The translations under genes and the position numbers were made by a program. From the NCBI RefSeq assembly GCF_009873495.1, contig NZ_CP046703.1, positions 6,600,501 through 6,664,500 on the forward strand: DNA of 64,000 nt. The letters run 5' to 3'. This document shows, one piece after another, positions 1 to 8,035 of the stretch (positions are counted from its first letter, which is position 1; each line of letters opens with the position of its first letter). The notes beneath the pieces were generated by a model that ran no database searches, was not told the origin of the DNA, and saw only the letters and a program-made list of their open reading frames with translations. The stretch comes from Nostoc sp. ATCC 53789. Lineage in GTDB: Bacteria > Cyanobacteriota > Cyanobacteriia > Cyanobacteriales > Nostocaceae.

Positions 1-1957
1 CTTGAATTCCCATAATTCCCAACGCATAAATATCGCTGTTGAGTTTTGGCAAACCGCTCATTTGCTCAGAAGGTGCATAACCAGGCGTACCAATTGAAAT
101 AGTCTGAGCTTCTTGCTGCTGAGGATGAATTTGCTTAACAGCGCCAAAGTCAATTAAAACAATGTGTTGATCTGATTCTCGTCTAATCAAGTTACTAGGT
201 TTGATATCTCGATGGATTACACCATAGCTGTGAACAAAAACAAGAACATGTAAAACTTCTTTGAGCATTTCCACAACTTCAGCTTGTTTTAGTCGCTTTC
301 CAGAGGTTACTTCTTTGTCCATAGCGTGCCCTCGAACAAATTCTTGCACTAGAGAAAATTGCCGATTTTCTTCAAAAAAAGCTAGCAGTTGAGGGATTTG
401 TGGATGCTTACCCAAGGTTTCTAAAATTTGTGCTTCAGCGTCAAATAATCGTCTGACGACATTTAAATATTCTGCATCTTGGCGGGGGGGACGCAACTGT
501 TTAACCACACACTGCGGATTACCAGGACGCTGGATATCATCAGCCAAATAAGTATTACTAAATCCTCCAGAACCCAAGCCTTGAGTAATTTTGTAGCGGT
601 TGTTTAGTAGAGTTCCTAGTGAAATTTCTTGCCCGATGGAATCAGCAATTACAGTTGGTGCTTCATTTGAGGCATCGCCGCGCTGCCGTAAAAGACCTTG
701 CAATTCCACAATTAATTGTTGGTGTTCTTGAACCCGTTGGGTAATTTCTTGTTGCTCTTGTTTCGTTTTATAAGCACTATAAGCAAGAACACTCCCGGCG
801 GTAAATACTAACCCCAAAGTCGGAGGTATTACCGGGAACCATCCAGCTTGGGTAAAAATGACAAAATTGCCTCCAAATAAGACTGCAAGGGCTGTTGCTC
901 CTGCCAGTCCTAAGCCTAGTGGATGTTGAATCCGCGATACCAGCAACCCACCAACTACAGTCCATCCCCATATCCACAAGACTTTACCCCATTCAGGTAG
1001 AAACCAAAATAATGGCTGTTTGTTAAGAACAGCGCTGAGAATTTGACTAACGCTGTGGGCATGAATTTCAATTCCTGCCATTTTGCCGGAATTATCTGAC
1101 TTACCAGTAGCAAATGGCGTGTTAAAAATATCATTTAAACTATTGGCTGTTGAACCAATTAAAACGATGCGGTCTTTCACCAAATCTGGTTTAACTTGAT
1201 TTTCAAGTATTTCTGTAATAGTTACTTTCTGGGCAATCTGATGACCAGAATGGTAGTTAAGCAAAATTTGGTAGCCATTTGTATCTGCTTTCTGATAACC
1301 GCCAGCGTCGCTTTGTAGGGGTTTAAATACAGTATCTCGTAGTTGTAGTTCTTTTTTTGGAGTAAATTTTAGTTGGATGCCTCCAACTTCTAAGTATTTA
1401 AGTGCTAGTTGTAAGCTAAAAGAATAAGTGCTTTGACAGGAATCTGACTCTTCTGCACTTACCAATAATAGGTTGCGACGAATTGTCGCGTCAGTATCTT
1501 CTACTACATCATTAAATCCTACTCGCTCTGCTTCAATCCCCTTTGGGGCTGGTATTCCCGGATTGTTAGAACCAGAATGTTTACAGATAGGAATGATGAT
1601 ATCGCTCTGTTGTAGGCGTTGCAGTAGTTTTTCATGACCAGGTTGTACAGGTAAGTCACGGAAAATATCTAGACCAATGGCTCGCGGTTCATAAGCTTCA
1701 AGTTTGCCCAATAGTCGGTCTAGAAGTTCGCCAGATAGAGGCCAATTCCATTTTTGAATATCTTTTTCAGTTAAAGCAACAATCAATAGACGAGAGTCTG
1801 GGCCTGGGTCGCCACGTAATTGCATCATTTGATCGTAGACCTTCATTTCTAGAGGCTCGAAAACCCCAAGTTTTTGAATGCCTACTAGTAAAATTGTAGC
1901 GATCGCACTTGAAAGAATAACTGGTTGTCTAAATAAAGTTTTTAAGTTTGTAAGCAT
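1..1957 (-). CDS. CHASE2-domain serine/threonine protein kinase (C-terminus beyond window)
   Basis: The reading frame starts at ATG 1957 and is open to the left edge (about 652 codons), so the C-terminus is missing. An N-terminal hydrophobic segment (about residues 10-28) is followed by a CHASE2 extracytoplasmic sensor region, then a cluster of hydrophobic helices (roughly 320-390), a short coiled stretch rich in Gln/Glu, and a Hanks-type kinase domain. The kinase has a glycine-rich GLGSGGFSNTY loop, the catalytic loop HRDIKPSN, a DFG triad (LIDFGAV) and an APE-like APSEQ segment, so it looks catalytically competent. Cyanobacteria carry many such CHASE2-STK receptors and their ligands are mostly unknown. 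It lies downstream of, and parallel to, the minus-strand injection-system arm, separated by a hairpin. A role in controlling that system is possible but unproven. Confidence 0.9.
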   Translation of the reverse strand, partial: MLTNLKTLFRQPVILSSAIATILLVGIQKLGVFEPLEMKVYDQMMQLRGDPGPDSRLLIVALTEKDIQKWNWPLSGELLDRLLGKLEAYEPRAIGLDIFRDLPVQPGHEKLLQRLQQSDIIIPICKHSGSNNPGIPAPKGIEAERVGFNDVVEDTDATIRRNLLLVSAEESDSCQSTYSFSLQLALKYLEVGGIQLKFTPKKELQLRDTVFKPLQSDAGGYQKADTNGYQILLNYHSGHQIAQKVTITEILENQVKPDLVKDRIVLIGSTANSLNDIFNTPFATGKSDNSGKMAGIEIHAHSVSQILSAVLNKQPLFWFLPEWGKVLWIWGWTVVGGLLVSRIQHPLGLGLAGATALAVLFGGNFVIFTQAGWFPVIPPTLGLVFTAGSVLAYSAYKTKQEQQEITQRVQEHQQLIVELQGLLRQRGDASNEAPTVIADSIGQEISLGTLLNNRYKITQGLGSGGFSNTYLADDIQRPGNPQCVVKQLRPPRQDAEYLNVVRRLFDAEAQILETLGKHPQIPQLLAFFEENRQFSLVQEFVRGHAMDKEVTSGKRLKQAEVVEMLKEVLHVLVFVHSYGVIHRDIKPSNLIRRESDQHIVLIDFGAVKQIHPQQQEAQTISIGTPGYAPSEQMSGLPKLNSDIYALGIMGIQ

Positions 1958-2056
1958 TTCTCTAGATAAGTTTTATTTTAAAATATACATATTTTTTATC
2001 CTAATTTTCACCATTGAAATTATTCTATGCAATTTGCAACTTTTCTCGAAATATGC

Positions 2057-2090
2057 AAATCCCCGACTTCTTTAAGAAATCGGGGATTTT
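2057..2090. terminator. GC-rich hairpin between CHASE2 kinase and FHA gene
   Basis: AAATCCCCGA pairs with the TCGGGGATTT arm around a loop of about 12 nt, in the gap between two minus-strand genes. On the plus strand it is followed by a short T run, while on the minus strand the U tail is weak. The core ATCCCCGACTTCTT recurs at 57696-57730, so this is one copy of a dispersed palindrome that may act as a terminator. Confidence 0.5.
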
Positions 2091-2115
2091 GTTAATCACG
2101 AATGATTAAGTAGGG

Positions 2116-4104
2116 CTATATATGTTTAAGATAATGCACGATCGCTTCTGCTGTTGGCAAATTAGTTGCCAGCAAAACTTGATTAATAGTGCATAATCTG
2201 AGCAGTGCTTCTTCATTTGCCTGACCAGGCTGAGGTTGCAGCAAATCTCTCAGGAAAATAACTGCTAAAATTTCTCCCGCTCCAACTAATGAAGCAATTG
2301 TTTGATATCCTCCAGAAATCGGTGCTGGGGTTTGCTGACTAATAGTTATTCCTGCTTGTTGATGTAAGACTTCGCCAACAGATGGCCAGGTAATTGTAAA
2401 GCTCTGTGAGAAAAATTCCTGATGTTGAGAAACAAATTCAGCAAGTTCTGATTTCTTGCTCTCGTGAGCGATGAGTACTATGTTTCTTTCAATGATCACT
2501 TGGGGAGGCTCACTTACATTTATTTCTTCTGGAGTTTCATCAAATTGAGCCGCTTCTACTTCAGGAACCTCTTCAATAGTTTGACTGATACTCTCAGGAA
2601 CTTCGCTTTCTGTTGTTTCCAAAGATTGAATATCAGCTAATTCAGAAACTTCACTTACTAGAACAACATCATCAACATTTACGCTGGCTTCTTCTGTAGT
2701 TGTATTATTCAAATCAATGTATTGATTGCTAGAAACTTCTGCAACGATATTATCAGGCTCCGTCAATGCTTCAGAAACTTCGCCTCCTGTTTCATCAACA
2801 GCAAAACTAGGTTCTACTTCGTTAATATTTGTGCTGTCTTCTGTCGTAAATAAAATATCTAAATCTGCTAATTCATCATTGATATCTTGTGTAGGTTGGC
2901 TCAATGTTTCTTGCGGCTGAATCTCCTCTTCTTCTGTAACTTCATTGACAAATTCGCCAAACTCTAAACTGACTTCTTCTGCGACTGGTGTATCTAAATC
3001 TACTACTTGATTTTCATTATGAGTAACTTCCAGAACGGTACTTTCTTCATCAGACACTTCGCCGAAAATATCACGCGGCTGCACAAAGGTGACTTCTGCT
3101 TCCAGCGCCGCCTCTAACTCTGCATCTTCTGGGGAGGTTGTTTCGGGAACTTGGTGGAAAATATCACGTGGCTGTACGAAGGTGACTTCTGCTTCTAGCG
3201 CTGCTTCTAACTCTGCATCTTCTGGGGAGGTTGCTTCTATATCACGCCGTTGCACGAAAGTAGATTCTGTTGCCAGTGCTGTTTGAAAGTCTGTAACCTC
3301 GTCGTCAGTGGCTTCTGGAAATGTAATTTCCTCTTCAGAAGTTTCGATGATATTTTCAGGTGCTGCGATCGCATCATCAGCTACAGTAAAAGAAACTTCC
3401 TCACCATTTTCGCTAACTTCTGGAATCTTTACTTCCTCAACATCTGCACTGACTTCTGGTGCAACTAACGCTTGCAAATCTCCAATCTCATCATGAACAT
3501 TGTGTGGAACTTCGCTAACTGCTTCTGGTGACTGAATGATGTTTTCAGGGGCGATTATCTCAACAACCGGAATGACATCATCGGGTTGATTAGCAACAAC
3601 TTCGGAGGTTTCGCTTACTTCTGGAGAAGGTGTTTCTACTTCGGGAGTAATAGGCGCTGAAACTTCGCTAACTAGTTCTGGGGATGGATTAACGACATTG
3701 GCTGCGCTGACACTTTCAGGCGATCGCGGCCGAGAAAACAGTGAAGGGTCTATAATTCTAAAGACTGTCTCTGGTTGCTCATAAGCGGGAGCAACTGCTT
3801 CTAAGATCAGAACGTAATCTGCAATCCTGATAATATCTCCATCACTCAAAGAATATGGTCGATCTTTTTCGGCTTGTTTTCCATTAAATATTGAGCCATT
3901 TCTACTGCCAAGGTCAGAGAAGTAGTAATTTCCAGCTTTAACAAAAAACTTAGCATGTACCCGACTAATATCAGGACTGTCTAAGACTAAATCAGAATCA
4001 GGAGAACGACCTATTAACCATTCTCCTCTCGTTGGAGTTTCTGTGGTCAGGTCAACTTCATTGACTTCACTTAGATTTGGTGAGTAGCTAACTTTTACTT
4101 TCAT
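2116..4104 (-). CDS. FHA-domain protein with acidic repeat linker and C-terminal degenerate methylglyoxal-synthase-like domain
   Basis: Residues about 29-101 form a forkhead-associated phosphothreonine-binding domain with the key GR (32-33), S47-R48-xx-H50 and N69 positions intact. Residues about 110-535 are a very acidic, Ser/Thr/Glu/Pro-rich linker containing a 31-residue tandem duplication. The last about 122 residues (541-662) read as a methylglyoxal synthase fold: IAHESKK, the ALLRL and LLATN...TAEA segments match MgsA closely. However, the catalytic Asp71 of E. coli MgsA is Tyr600, His98 is Gly627, Asp101 is Asn630, and the phosphate loop is lost, so catalysis is unlikely. The gene is last in the minus-strand injection-system arm and overlaps the stop of the upstream small gene by 3 nt (ATGA arrangement). 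It is probably a phospho-dependent scaffold for the injection system. The FHA assignment is firm and the role is inferred. Confidence 0.85.
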   Translation of the reverse strand: MKVKVSYSPNLSEVNEVDLTTETPTRGEWLIGRSPDSDLVLDSPDISRVHAKFFVKAGNYYFSDLGSRNGSIFNGKQAEKDRPYSLSDGDIIRIADYVLILEAVAPAYEQPETVFRIIDPSLFSRPRSPESVSAANVVNPSPELVSEVSAPITPEVETPSPEVSETSEVVANQPDDVIPVVEIIAPENIIQSPEAVSEVPHNVHDEIGDLQALVAPEVSADVEEVKIPEVSENGEEVSFTVADDAIAAPENIIETSEEEITFPEATDDEVTDFQTALATESTFVQRRDIEATSPEDAELEAALEAEVTFVQPRDIFHQVPETTSPEDAELEAALEAEVTFVQPRDIFGEVSDEESTVLEVTHNENQVVDLDTPVAEEVSLEFGEFVNEVTEEEEIQPQETLSQPTQDINDELADLDILFTTEDSTNINEVEPSFAVDETGGEVSEALTEPDNIVAEVSSNQYIDLNNTTTEEASVNVDDVVLVSEVSELADIQSLETTESEVPESISQTIEEVPEVEAAQFDETPEEINVSEPPQVIIERNIVLIAHESKKSELAEFVSQHQEFFSQSFTITWPSVGEVLHQQAGITISQQTPAPISGGYQTIASLVGAGEILAVIFLRDLLQPQPGQANEEALLRLCTINQVLLATNLPTAEAIVHYLKHI
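3068..3260 (-). repeat. 93-bp tandem duplication inside the FHA-protein linker
   Basis: A unit beginning ATATCACG at 3068 recurs at 3161, a period of 93 bp (31 codons). A shortened third copy begins near 3239. It encodes acidic units containing AELEAALEAE and TFVQPRDIF. The copies differ by a few silent changes, which suggests recent in-frame expansion. Confidence 0.8.
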
Positions 4105-4250
4105 ATTAATTTTTGGTTAATTTTATTGATTTCTGCTACCCAGCGCTGACGGGTAGTATGTTCTAAATTTAAAATATCATCTTGTGACCAGTGGAAATGA
4201 TAAGCAATAAAAGCTACCTCCTCATATAAAGTATCGGAGGGGTAGCTTAT
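4101..4250 (-). CDS. DUF6760-like small injection-system protein, no canonical start codon
   Basis: An open frame encodes about 49 residues containing YPSDTLYEEVAFIAYHFHW and ending INKINQKLI. This pattern is characteristic of the small DUF6760-type proteins found beside tail-assembly-chaperone genes in contractile injection clusters. The frame has no ATG, GTG or TTG between the preceding in-frame stop and the conserved region. The codon where an initiator is expected is ATA at 4250. It overlaps the upstream gene's TAA as ATAA, exactly like an ATGA coupling site with one base changed, and a purine-rich GGGGGAG lies just before it. The stop TGA overlaps the ATG of the FHA gene. Either ATA (or ATT upstream) is used through translational coupling, or the gene has just lost its start. 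The family is recalled from memory and the function is unknown. Confidence 0.6.
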   Translation of the reverse strand: MSYPSDTLYEEVAFIAYHFHWSQDDILNLEHTTRQRWVAEINKINQKLI

Positions 4251-4630
4251 GACTCCCCCGCTAGTTCTAGCTCCACAGAAAATTGGGTATTACAGTGGGG
4301 ACATTGTGTCGGAATATGTACATCGCCTTCCTGATTGATTCGATTATAAAATTCTCGGAGATAGGCAATGTCATGTAGAAGAAGTTCTTCAAGTAAATCA
4401 GGGCTAACAGAGTTAAGACTGCCCAAGCGAGTAATAACCCGTGCAAGCATCACCAAAACACCGTAAGCTGGATTTTCCTGAACTCTGCGCTCTTGTTGCA
4501 CCAAAATTTCATCTTTAGCGGTGGCTAAACGCATCACCCCATGACGATGTACCCGGTGTTCATTATCACTCAATCCTCTAGGAAGAGTGAAGGCAAATTC
4601 TGTGCAGAGAGTATCTTTCTTACGGCGCAT
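4247..4630 (-). CDS. Phage tail assembly chaperone-like protein of the injection system (CxxC form)
   Basis: About 127 residues from ATG 4630. A longer start at ATG 4657 adds only MPNSQIKLP, which is encoded by the heptamer repeat just upstream, so the shorter start is preferred. The conserved core has a TEFAFTLPRG motif, HRHGVMRLATAKDEI, ENPAY and an AYLREFYNRIN segment, as in the tail-assembly proteins found between tube and baseplate genes of phage-like clusters. The C-terminus carries CPHC, a possible half zinc site, which the paralogue at 4789 lacks. The TAA stop overlaps the next small gene. By analogy with phage G/GT proteins it may help assemble the tube; this is inferred. Confidence 0.7.
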   Translation of the reverse strand: MRRKKDTLCTEFAFTLPRGLSDNEHRVHRHGVMRLATAKDEILVQQERRVQENPAYGVLVMLARVITRLGSLNSVSPDLLEELLLHDIAYLREFYNRINQEGDVHIPTQCPHCNTQFSVELELAGES

Positions 4631-4643
4631 AGGTAATTTAATT

Positions 4644-4686
4644 TGAGAATTGGGCATTGGGCATTGGGCATTGGGAATTGGGAATT
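4644..4686. repeat. Heptamer repeats (GGGCATT/GGGAATT)
   Basis: Three GGGCATT units are followed by two GGGAATT units in the gap between the two chaperone-like genes. They belong to the short tandem heptamer class common in Nostoc intergenic DNA. Immediately to the right (about 4696-4740) lie partial copies of the 21-bp GAGTCTTTGAACTCCATTAAT unit that is arrayed at 23436-23545. Confidence 0.75.
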
Positions 4687-4788
4687 AGAGAATAGGGGAT
4701 GAGTCTTTGAACTCCATTAATGAGTCTTTGCTCTTTGCTCTTCTGCTCCCCACTCCCTATTTCCAATGCCCTATAACCCATGACCAAT

Positions 4789-5136
4789 TCAATTATGAAG
4801 AACTGCTTCGGGAGAATTTACTGTATCTTCCGGTATGGAAGTTTCACCTTCCAAGCCATTAATTCGCCGATAAAAATCTTGGAGATAATTTAAATCTTGG
4901 GCAAAAAAGTTTTCTACTATTGCAGGAGTCACTTCTGATAAAGCACCCAAGTGAGTAATCACTCGTGACAAGATAATAATTGTGGCATAAACAGGATTAG
5001 CTTTAACGCGTGGGTCGCGCAAGGGTGCAATCTCGTCTATCGCCGTTGATAACCGCATTACACCTTTGCGGTGGAGGTTGCCTTCAGAGTCTAGATACCC
5101 CTTTGGCAGTGTAAATTCAAACTCTGTGGGAAACAT
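4789..5136 (-). CDS. Phage tail assembly chaperone-like protein of the injection system
   Basis: This 115-residue protein starts at ATG 5136 with a good AGGAG site 5 nt upstream. It is a paralogue of the 4247-4630 product: TEFEFTLPKG, HRKGVMRLSTAIDEI, ANPVYATIIILSRVITHLG and LNYLQDFYRRIN align along its whole length. The C-terminal CxxC is absent, replaced by a short acidic tail. It follows the tube gene at 5148 by 11 bp and is clearly in the same operon. Paired small proteins at this position recall the tail assembly chaperone slot of contractile phages, here as two separate genes rather than a frameshift pair. Confidence 0.7.
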   Translation of the reverse strand: MFPTEFEFTLPKGYLDSEGNLHRKGVMRLSTAIDEIAPLRDPRVKANPVYATIIILSRVITHLGALSEVTPAIVENFFAQDLNYLQDFYRRINGLEGETSIPEDTVNSPEAVLHN

Positions 5137-5147
5137 ACTTCTCCTAA

Positions 5148-5642
5148 TTATTTCACGCGTTTAAATTCCTCAAAAGCAACCTCCACCTCCTCAATTTCGA
5201 TGTCATGGCTGCGGGCGTTAACATCGGCAATTTTGTAACTTGCAGGCCAAGCACCGGCTAATTCAAATCTAGCTATTTCTTGATTTGCCTGATTATAAAT
5301 AGACAAAGCAACAAGTCTACGTTGCTCAGACCAATTACCCTTTTCGACTTTTTCAAACCACTTCCAAAAATCCATAGAGTTGGTAGTACCTCTACGCAGA
5401 GTGAGATTACCACTCTTAGGATTGCTAGGAAGCTTAGTTCTCACCACCTGACCTTTTGATTGCCCTTTTTTACCCCAGGTTTGAGAAGTAACTTCAGAAA
5501 TTTCAATTACCTCTTGGGTTCTTTTGAAGCCTTGACACTCCAAAAAGAAGCAATTGGCATCGTTTTGACCTTCTAGTGTCAGTTCTAAATAGAACCGATG
5601 GGCCGTAAGAACTTCTGGAATTCGGCTTGCGGATTGTACCAC
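5148..5642 (-). CDS. Injection-system tube protein, gp19 family (copy 2)
   Basis: 164 residues, starting at GTG 5642 because no in-frame ATG lies upstream of the conserved N-terminus. It belongs to the T4 gp19/Hcp-like tube family: an N-terminal beta strand (HRFYLELTL), the LTLRRGTTNSMDFWKWFEKV segment and an EEVEVAFEEFKRV terminus are the typical landmarks. It follows the other minus-strand tube gene by 22 bp. Multiple tube paralogues in a CIS usually divide between the main inner tube and the tube initiator next to the baseplate. Which one this is cannot be decided by reading alone. Confidence 0.85.
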   Translation of the reverse strand: MVQSASRIPEVLTAHRFYLELTLEGQNDANCFFLECQGFKRTQEVIEISEVTSQTWGKKGQSKGQVVRTKLPSNPKSGNLTLRRGTTNSMDFWKWFEKVEKGNWSEQRRLVALSIYNQANQEIARFELAGAWPASYKIADVNARSHDIEIEEVEVAFEEFKRVK

Positions 5643-5664
5643 TGTTAATTACTGCAAATGCTAA

Positions 5665-6120
5665 TTATTTGATTCGTTTAATTCCTTCGTGAACCAATTC
5701 AACTGTTTCATTTGCCATATCACCACCAGAGGCTGTTAAGGTAGGCCCGGTGTATTTACAGGGATAACAATTGACAATGTTCCAGCGTGCTTTTTCTGAG
5801 CCTTGTTGGTCATAAGCGACCACTGAACCAGTTTTACGATTCTGTGCCCACTGACGAGGATCACCCATGTCTTCGTTACACTTTTGATACCAAGTATAAA
5901 GGTCTATATCATCAGTGGCGATGACTTTTACTGTGATGTTAGTAAATTTAACAACAGTTGGTGTAGCTTGACGCATTAGTTTAGCGCCTTTAGATGAACC
6001 GTGAACTTCTTGTGCTGGAGTATTCTCAACGCCTAAGCCACTAATTTCTTTGATGAACTTATCAGTAATTCCATCAGCCTCGAAGTAAAACTTACAAGAG
6101 GTTAAAAATTCGCCTGCCAT
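5665..6120 (-). CDS. Injection-system tube protein, gp19 family (copy 1)
   Basis: 151 residues with a strong AAGGAG site upstream of ATG 6120. gp19-type features include FYFEADGITDKFIKEISGLG at the N-terminus, the DIDLYTWYQKC segment and ANETVELVHEGIKRIK at the end. It is the first tube gene after the sheath, the usual place of the major inner tube subunit (Cis1/Afp1 type). The gap to the sheath gene (223 bp) is filled with heptamer arrays, unusual inside an operon whose two products are needed in near equal amounts. Confidence 0.88.
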   Translation of the reverse strand: MAGEFLTSCKFYFEADGITDKFIKEISGLGVENTPAQEVHGSSKGAKLMRQATPTVVKFTNITVKVIATDDIDLYTWYQKCNEDMGDPRQWAQNRKTGSVVAYDQQGSEKARWNIVNCYPCKYTGPTLTASGGDMANETVELVHEGIKRIK

Positions 6121-6150
6121 ACTTTTAGACTCCTTTGTGTGTGGTTAATT

Positions 6151-6344
6151 TGGGAATTGGGAATTGGGAATGGGGAATGGGGAATGGGGAATGGGGAATG
6201 GGGAATGGGGAGTAGAGAGCAGGGGGAGCAGGGGAAGCAGGGGAAGAAGAACTATTGATTATTGAGCAATGCCCAATGCCCAATGCCCAATGCCCAATGC
6301 CCAATGCCCAATGCCCAATGCCCAATGCCCAATGCCCAATGCCC
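6151..6344. repeat. Two heptamer arrays between sheath and tube genes
   Basis: Positions 6151-6210 hold GGGAATT units turning into GGGGAAT units. Positions 6268-6344 hold about eleven CAATGCC units that run directly into the sheath stop codon. These are the short tandem repeats seen in Nostoc-type genomes. Frames through them (such as 6125-6325 and 6255-6491) give only low-complexity peptides and are not genes. Confidence 0.9.
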
Positions 6345-8005
6345 TATTCGTTATCTTCAATGCCATTCCATTGGCTGATGCGGAAAACAACAAATTCAGC
6401 CGGTCTGACTGGGCAAACACCGACTTCAATATATAAACGTCCTAAAATTCTGGTTTCTGGTGGGTTCAATTCTTCGTCACACTTCACATAGAATGCTTGT
6501 GCTGGAGATGCCCCAAACAAAGCACCTTCACGCCAGATGCGCTCTAAGAAGTTACTGACGGTGCGGGTGACACGTGCCCATAAATCTTGGTCGTTCGGTT
6601 CAAAAACTACCCACTGAGTTCCCAGTTCTAGGGATTTTTCGATATAGCTAATTAACCGACGCACACTGATGTAACGCCACTCTGTTTTATCTGGCTCAAC
6701 TAGAGTGCGTGCGCCCCAAATGCGGATACCTCGGTTGGGGAAGTTGCGAATGCAATTTATCCCCAAGGGGTTTAATAGTTCTTGTTCGCGGAAGTTGGTG
6801 TCATAGCCTAAACCAATTACGCCTCTGGGAACTTCATTTGCGGGGGCTTTGTAAACTCCTCTGGTTTCGTCGGTGCGGGCCCAAACACCCATCACATGAC
6901 CACAAGGAGGTACTAGAATTGGATTACCGCGATCGCGTGGATTGGGTACTTTAATCCAAGGATAATAAAGGGCCGCAAACATCGAACGACGGTTAAATCT
7001 ATTCAACCACTCAACTACTTGCTGGGGTTTGACGGCATCCGGTGGCGCATCAAGTACAACCATGCGGTTGGGGGGGTTGGGAATATCGCCACTGGCAGAA
7101 CCCTCACACATACTAATCATCAGTTCGATGATGCCGTGGACTTGATCTAAATTCAGTATCTGCTCTTGATAAGCCCGCATCACATCAGGACAAGCCAGCA
7201 TTGTGATTTCATCAACTTCAAAGATACCGCGTACCCCGGTGCGATCGTCTCGAACCCCTTCTAAATTTTGTGAAAATCTATCGGGTGGAGCGGCAACAAT
7301 GGGTGGCGCTAGTTCATATTGACCATTCACGGGACGACGAGCTAAAGGCTGTCCACTTTGAGTAATGTCTTCTACACTGACATACATCGAATTTCTCAAT
7401 GCCGCTAACGCATAAGTCGCTATCTGAGCAGCTGGCTCGCGGTTCATTGTCAAGTTTTCGTATTGCTCTAAAAGTTCATCTCCCCGACGAATTTGAATGG
7501 TGAAATATTCACCTGTATTTGGAGGCGCTTCTCCTTCAGTACCTTCCGGTAAGGCGCGGGGTGAACCATCAATAATTACAAGATTTACTAATCCGCCTGA
7601 TGCTTGCTCAGGACGTAAAGTAAAGCGCAGGGCTGGACGATTACCTCTAGAGTTGATTCTGAGAGTCGCCGGTTCTGGAGTTGCAGGTCTGGGTGCGCCT
7701 GGTAACTGAGTCCCAATGCTTGTTACCCAGCAACGACCGCCACCATTCATAAAGTAGCCGTAGACTGAAAAGGGTAAATAAGCGTTGAAGTCGGTGAAGC
7801 CGTCAGAATTGGGACGGGCAAAGTAGTTTAAATATTGCGTCCAAGTAGTTACTAGCATGGGCTTATATAACTCAGCCCCACCACGAACGTCTTCTGTAAA
7901 ACCTACAAATCCGGCAACTGCTGTGCTAACACCTTCAATTGGTCGGCTACCCCGGTCAATTTCTTCGATGTAGACACCAGGAGCAAAGTAATCAAGTCTA
8001 GCCAT
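6344..8005 (-). CDS. Injection-system tail sheath protein (gp18 family, Cis2)
   Basis: 553 residues, with GGAG upstream of ATG 8005. The N-terminus (DYFAPGVYIEEIDRGSRPIE followed by VSTAVAGFVG) is the signature of contractile tail sheath proteins. The C-terminal part (KTEWRYISVRRLISYIEKSL, QWVVFEPND, LWARV, EGALFGASPAQAFYVKCD) is the conserved sheath core that holds the handshake arms. The length is normal for a single full-size sheath. Only one sheath gene is present, unlike Afp/Pvc clusters, which have three. It lies between the cap gene and the tube genes and would form the contractile outer cylinder around the gp19 tube. Confidence 0.95.
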   Translation of the reverse strand: MARLDYFAPGVYIEEIDRGSRPIEGVSTAVAGFVGFTEDVRGGAELYKPMLVTTWTQYLNYFARPNSDGFTDFNAYLPFSVYGYFMNGGGRCWVTSIGTQLPGAPRPATPEPATLRINSRGNRPALRFTLRPEQASGGLVNLVIIDGSPRALPEGTEGEAPPNTGEYFTIQIRRGDELLEQYENLTMNREPAAQIATYALAALRNSMYVSVEDITQSGQPLARRPVNGQYELAPPIVAAPPDRFSQNLEGVRDDRTGVRGIFEVDEITMLACPDVMRAYQEQILNLDQVHGIIELMISMCEGSASGDIPNPPNRMVVLDAPPDAVKPQQVVEWLNRFNRRSMFAALYYPWIKVPNPRDRGNPILVPPCGHVMGVWARTDETRGVYKAPANEVPRGVIGLGYDTNFREQELLNPLGINCIRNFPNRGIRIWGARTLVEPDKTEWRYISVRRLISYIEKSLELGTQWVVFEPNDQDLWARVTRTVSNFLERIWREGALFGASPAQAFYVKCDEELNPPETRILGRLYIEVGVCPVRPAEFVVFRISQWNGIEDNE

Positions 8006-8035
8006 GAAAGTTTCTCCAAGTCAGTAAAAATCTAA

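Noticed and set aside
4200..4250. Frameshift-made chaperone pair as in phage G/GT
   Set aside because: No slippery sequence is evident at the end of either chaperone-like gene. Two separate genes explain the two forms.
6125..6491. Open frames on both strands through the heptamer arrays
   Set aside because: They translate to low-complexity MPNAQCP or GIGHWAL repeats and are a by-product of 7-bp units read in three frames.
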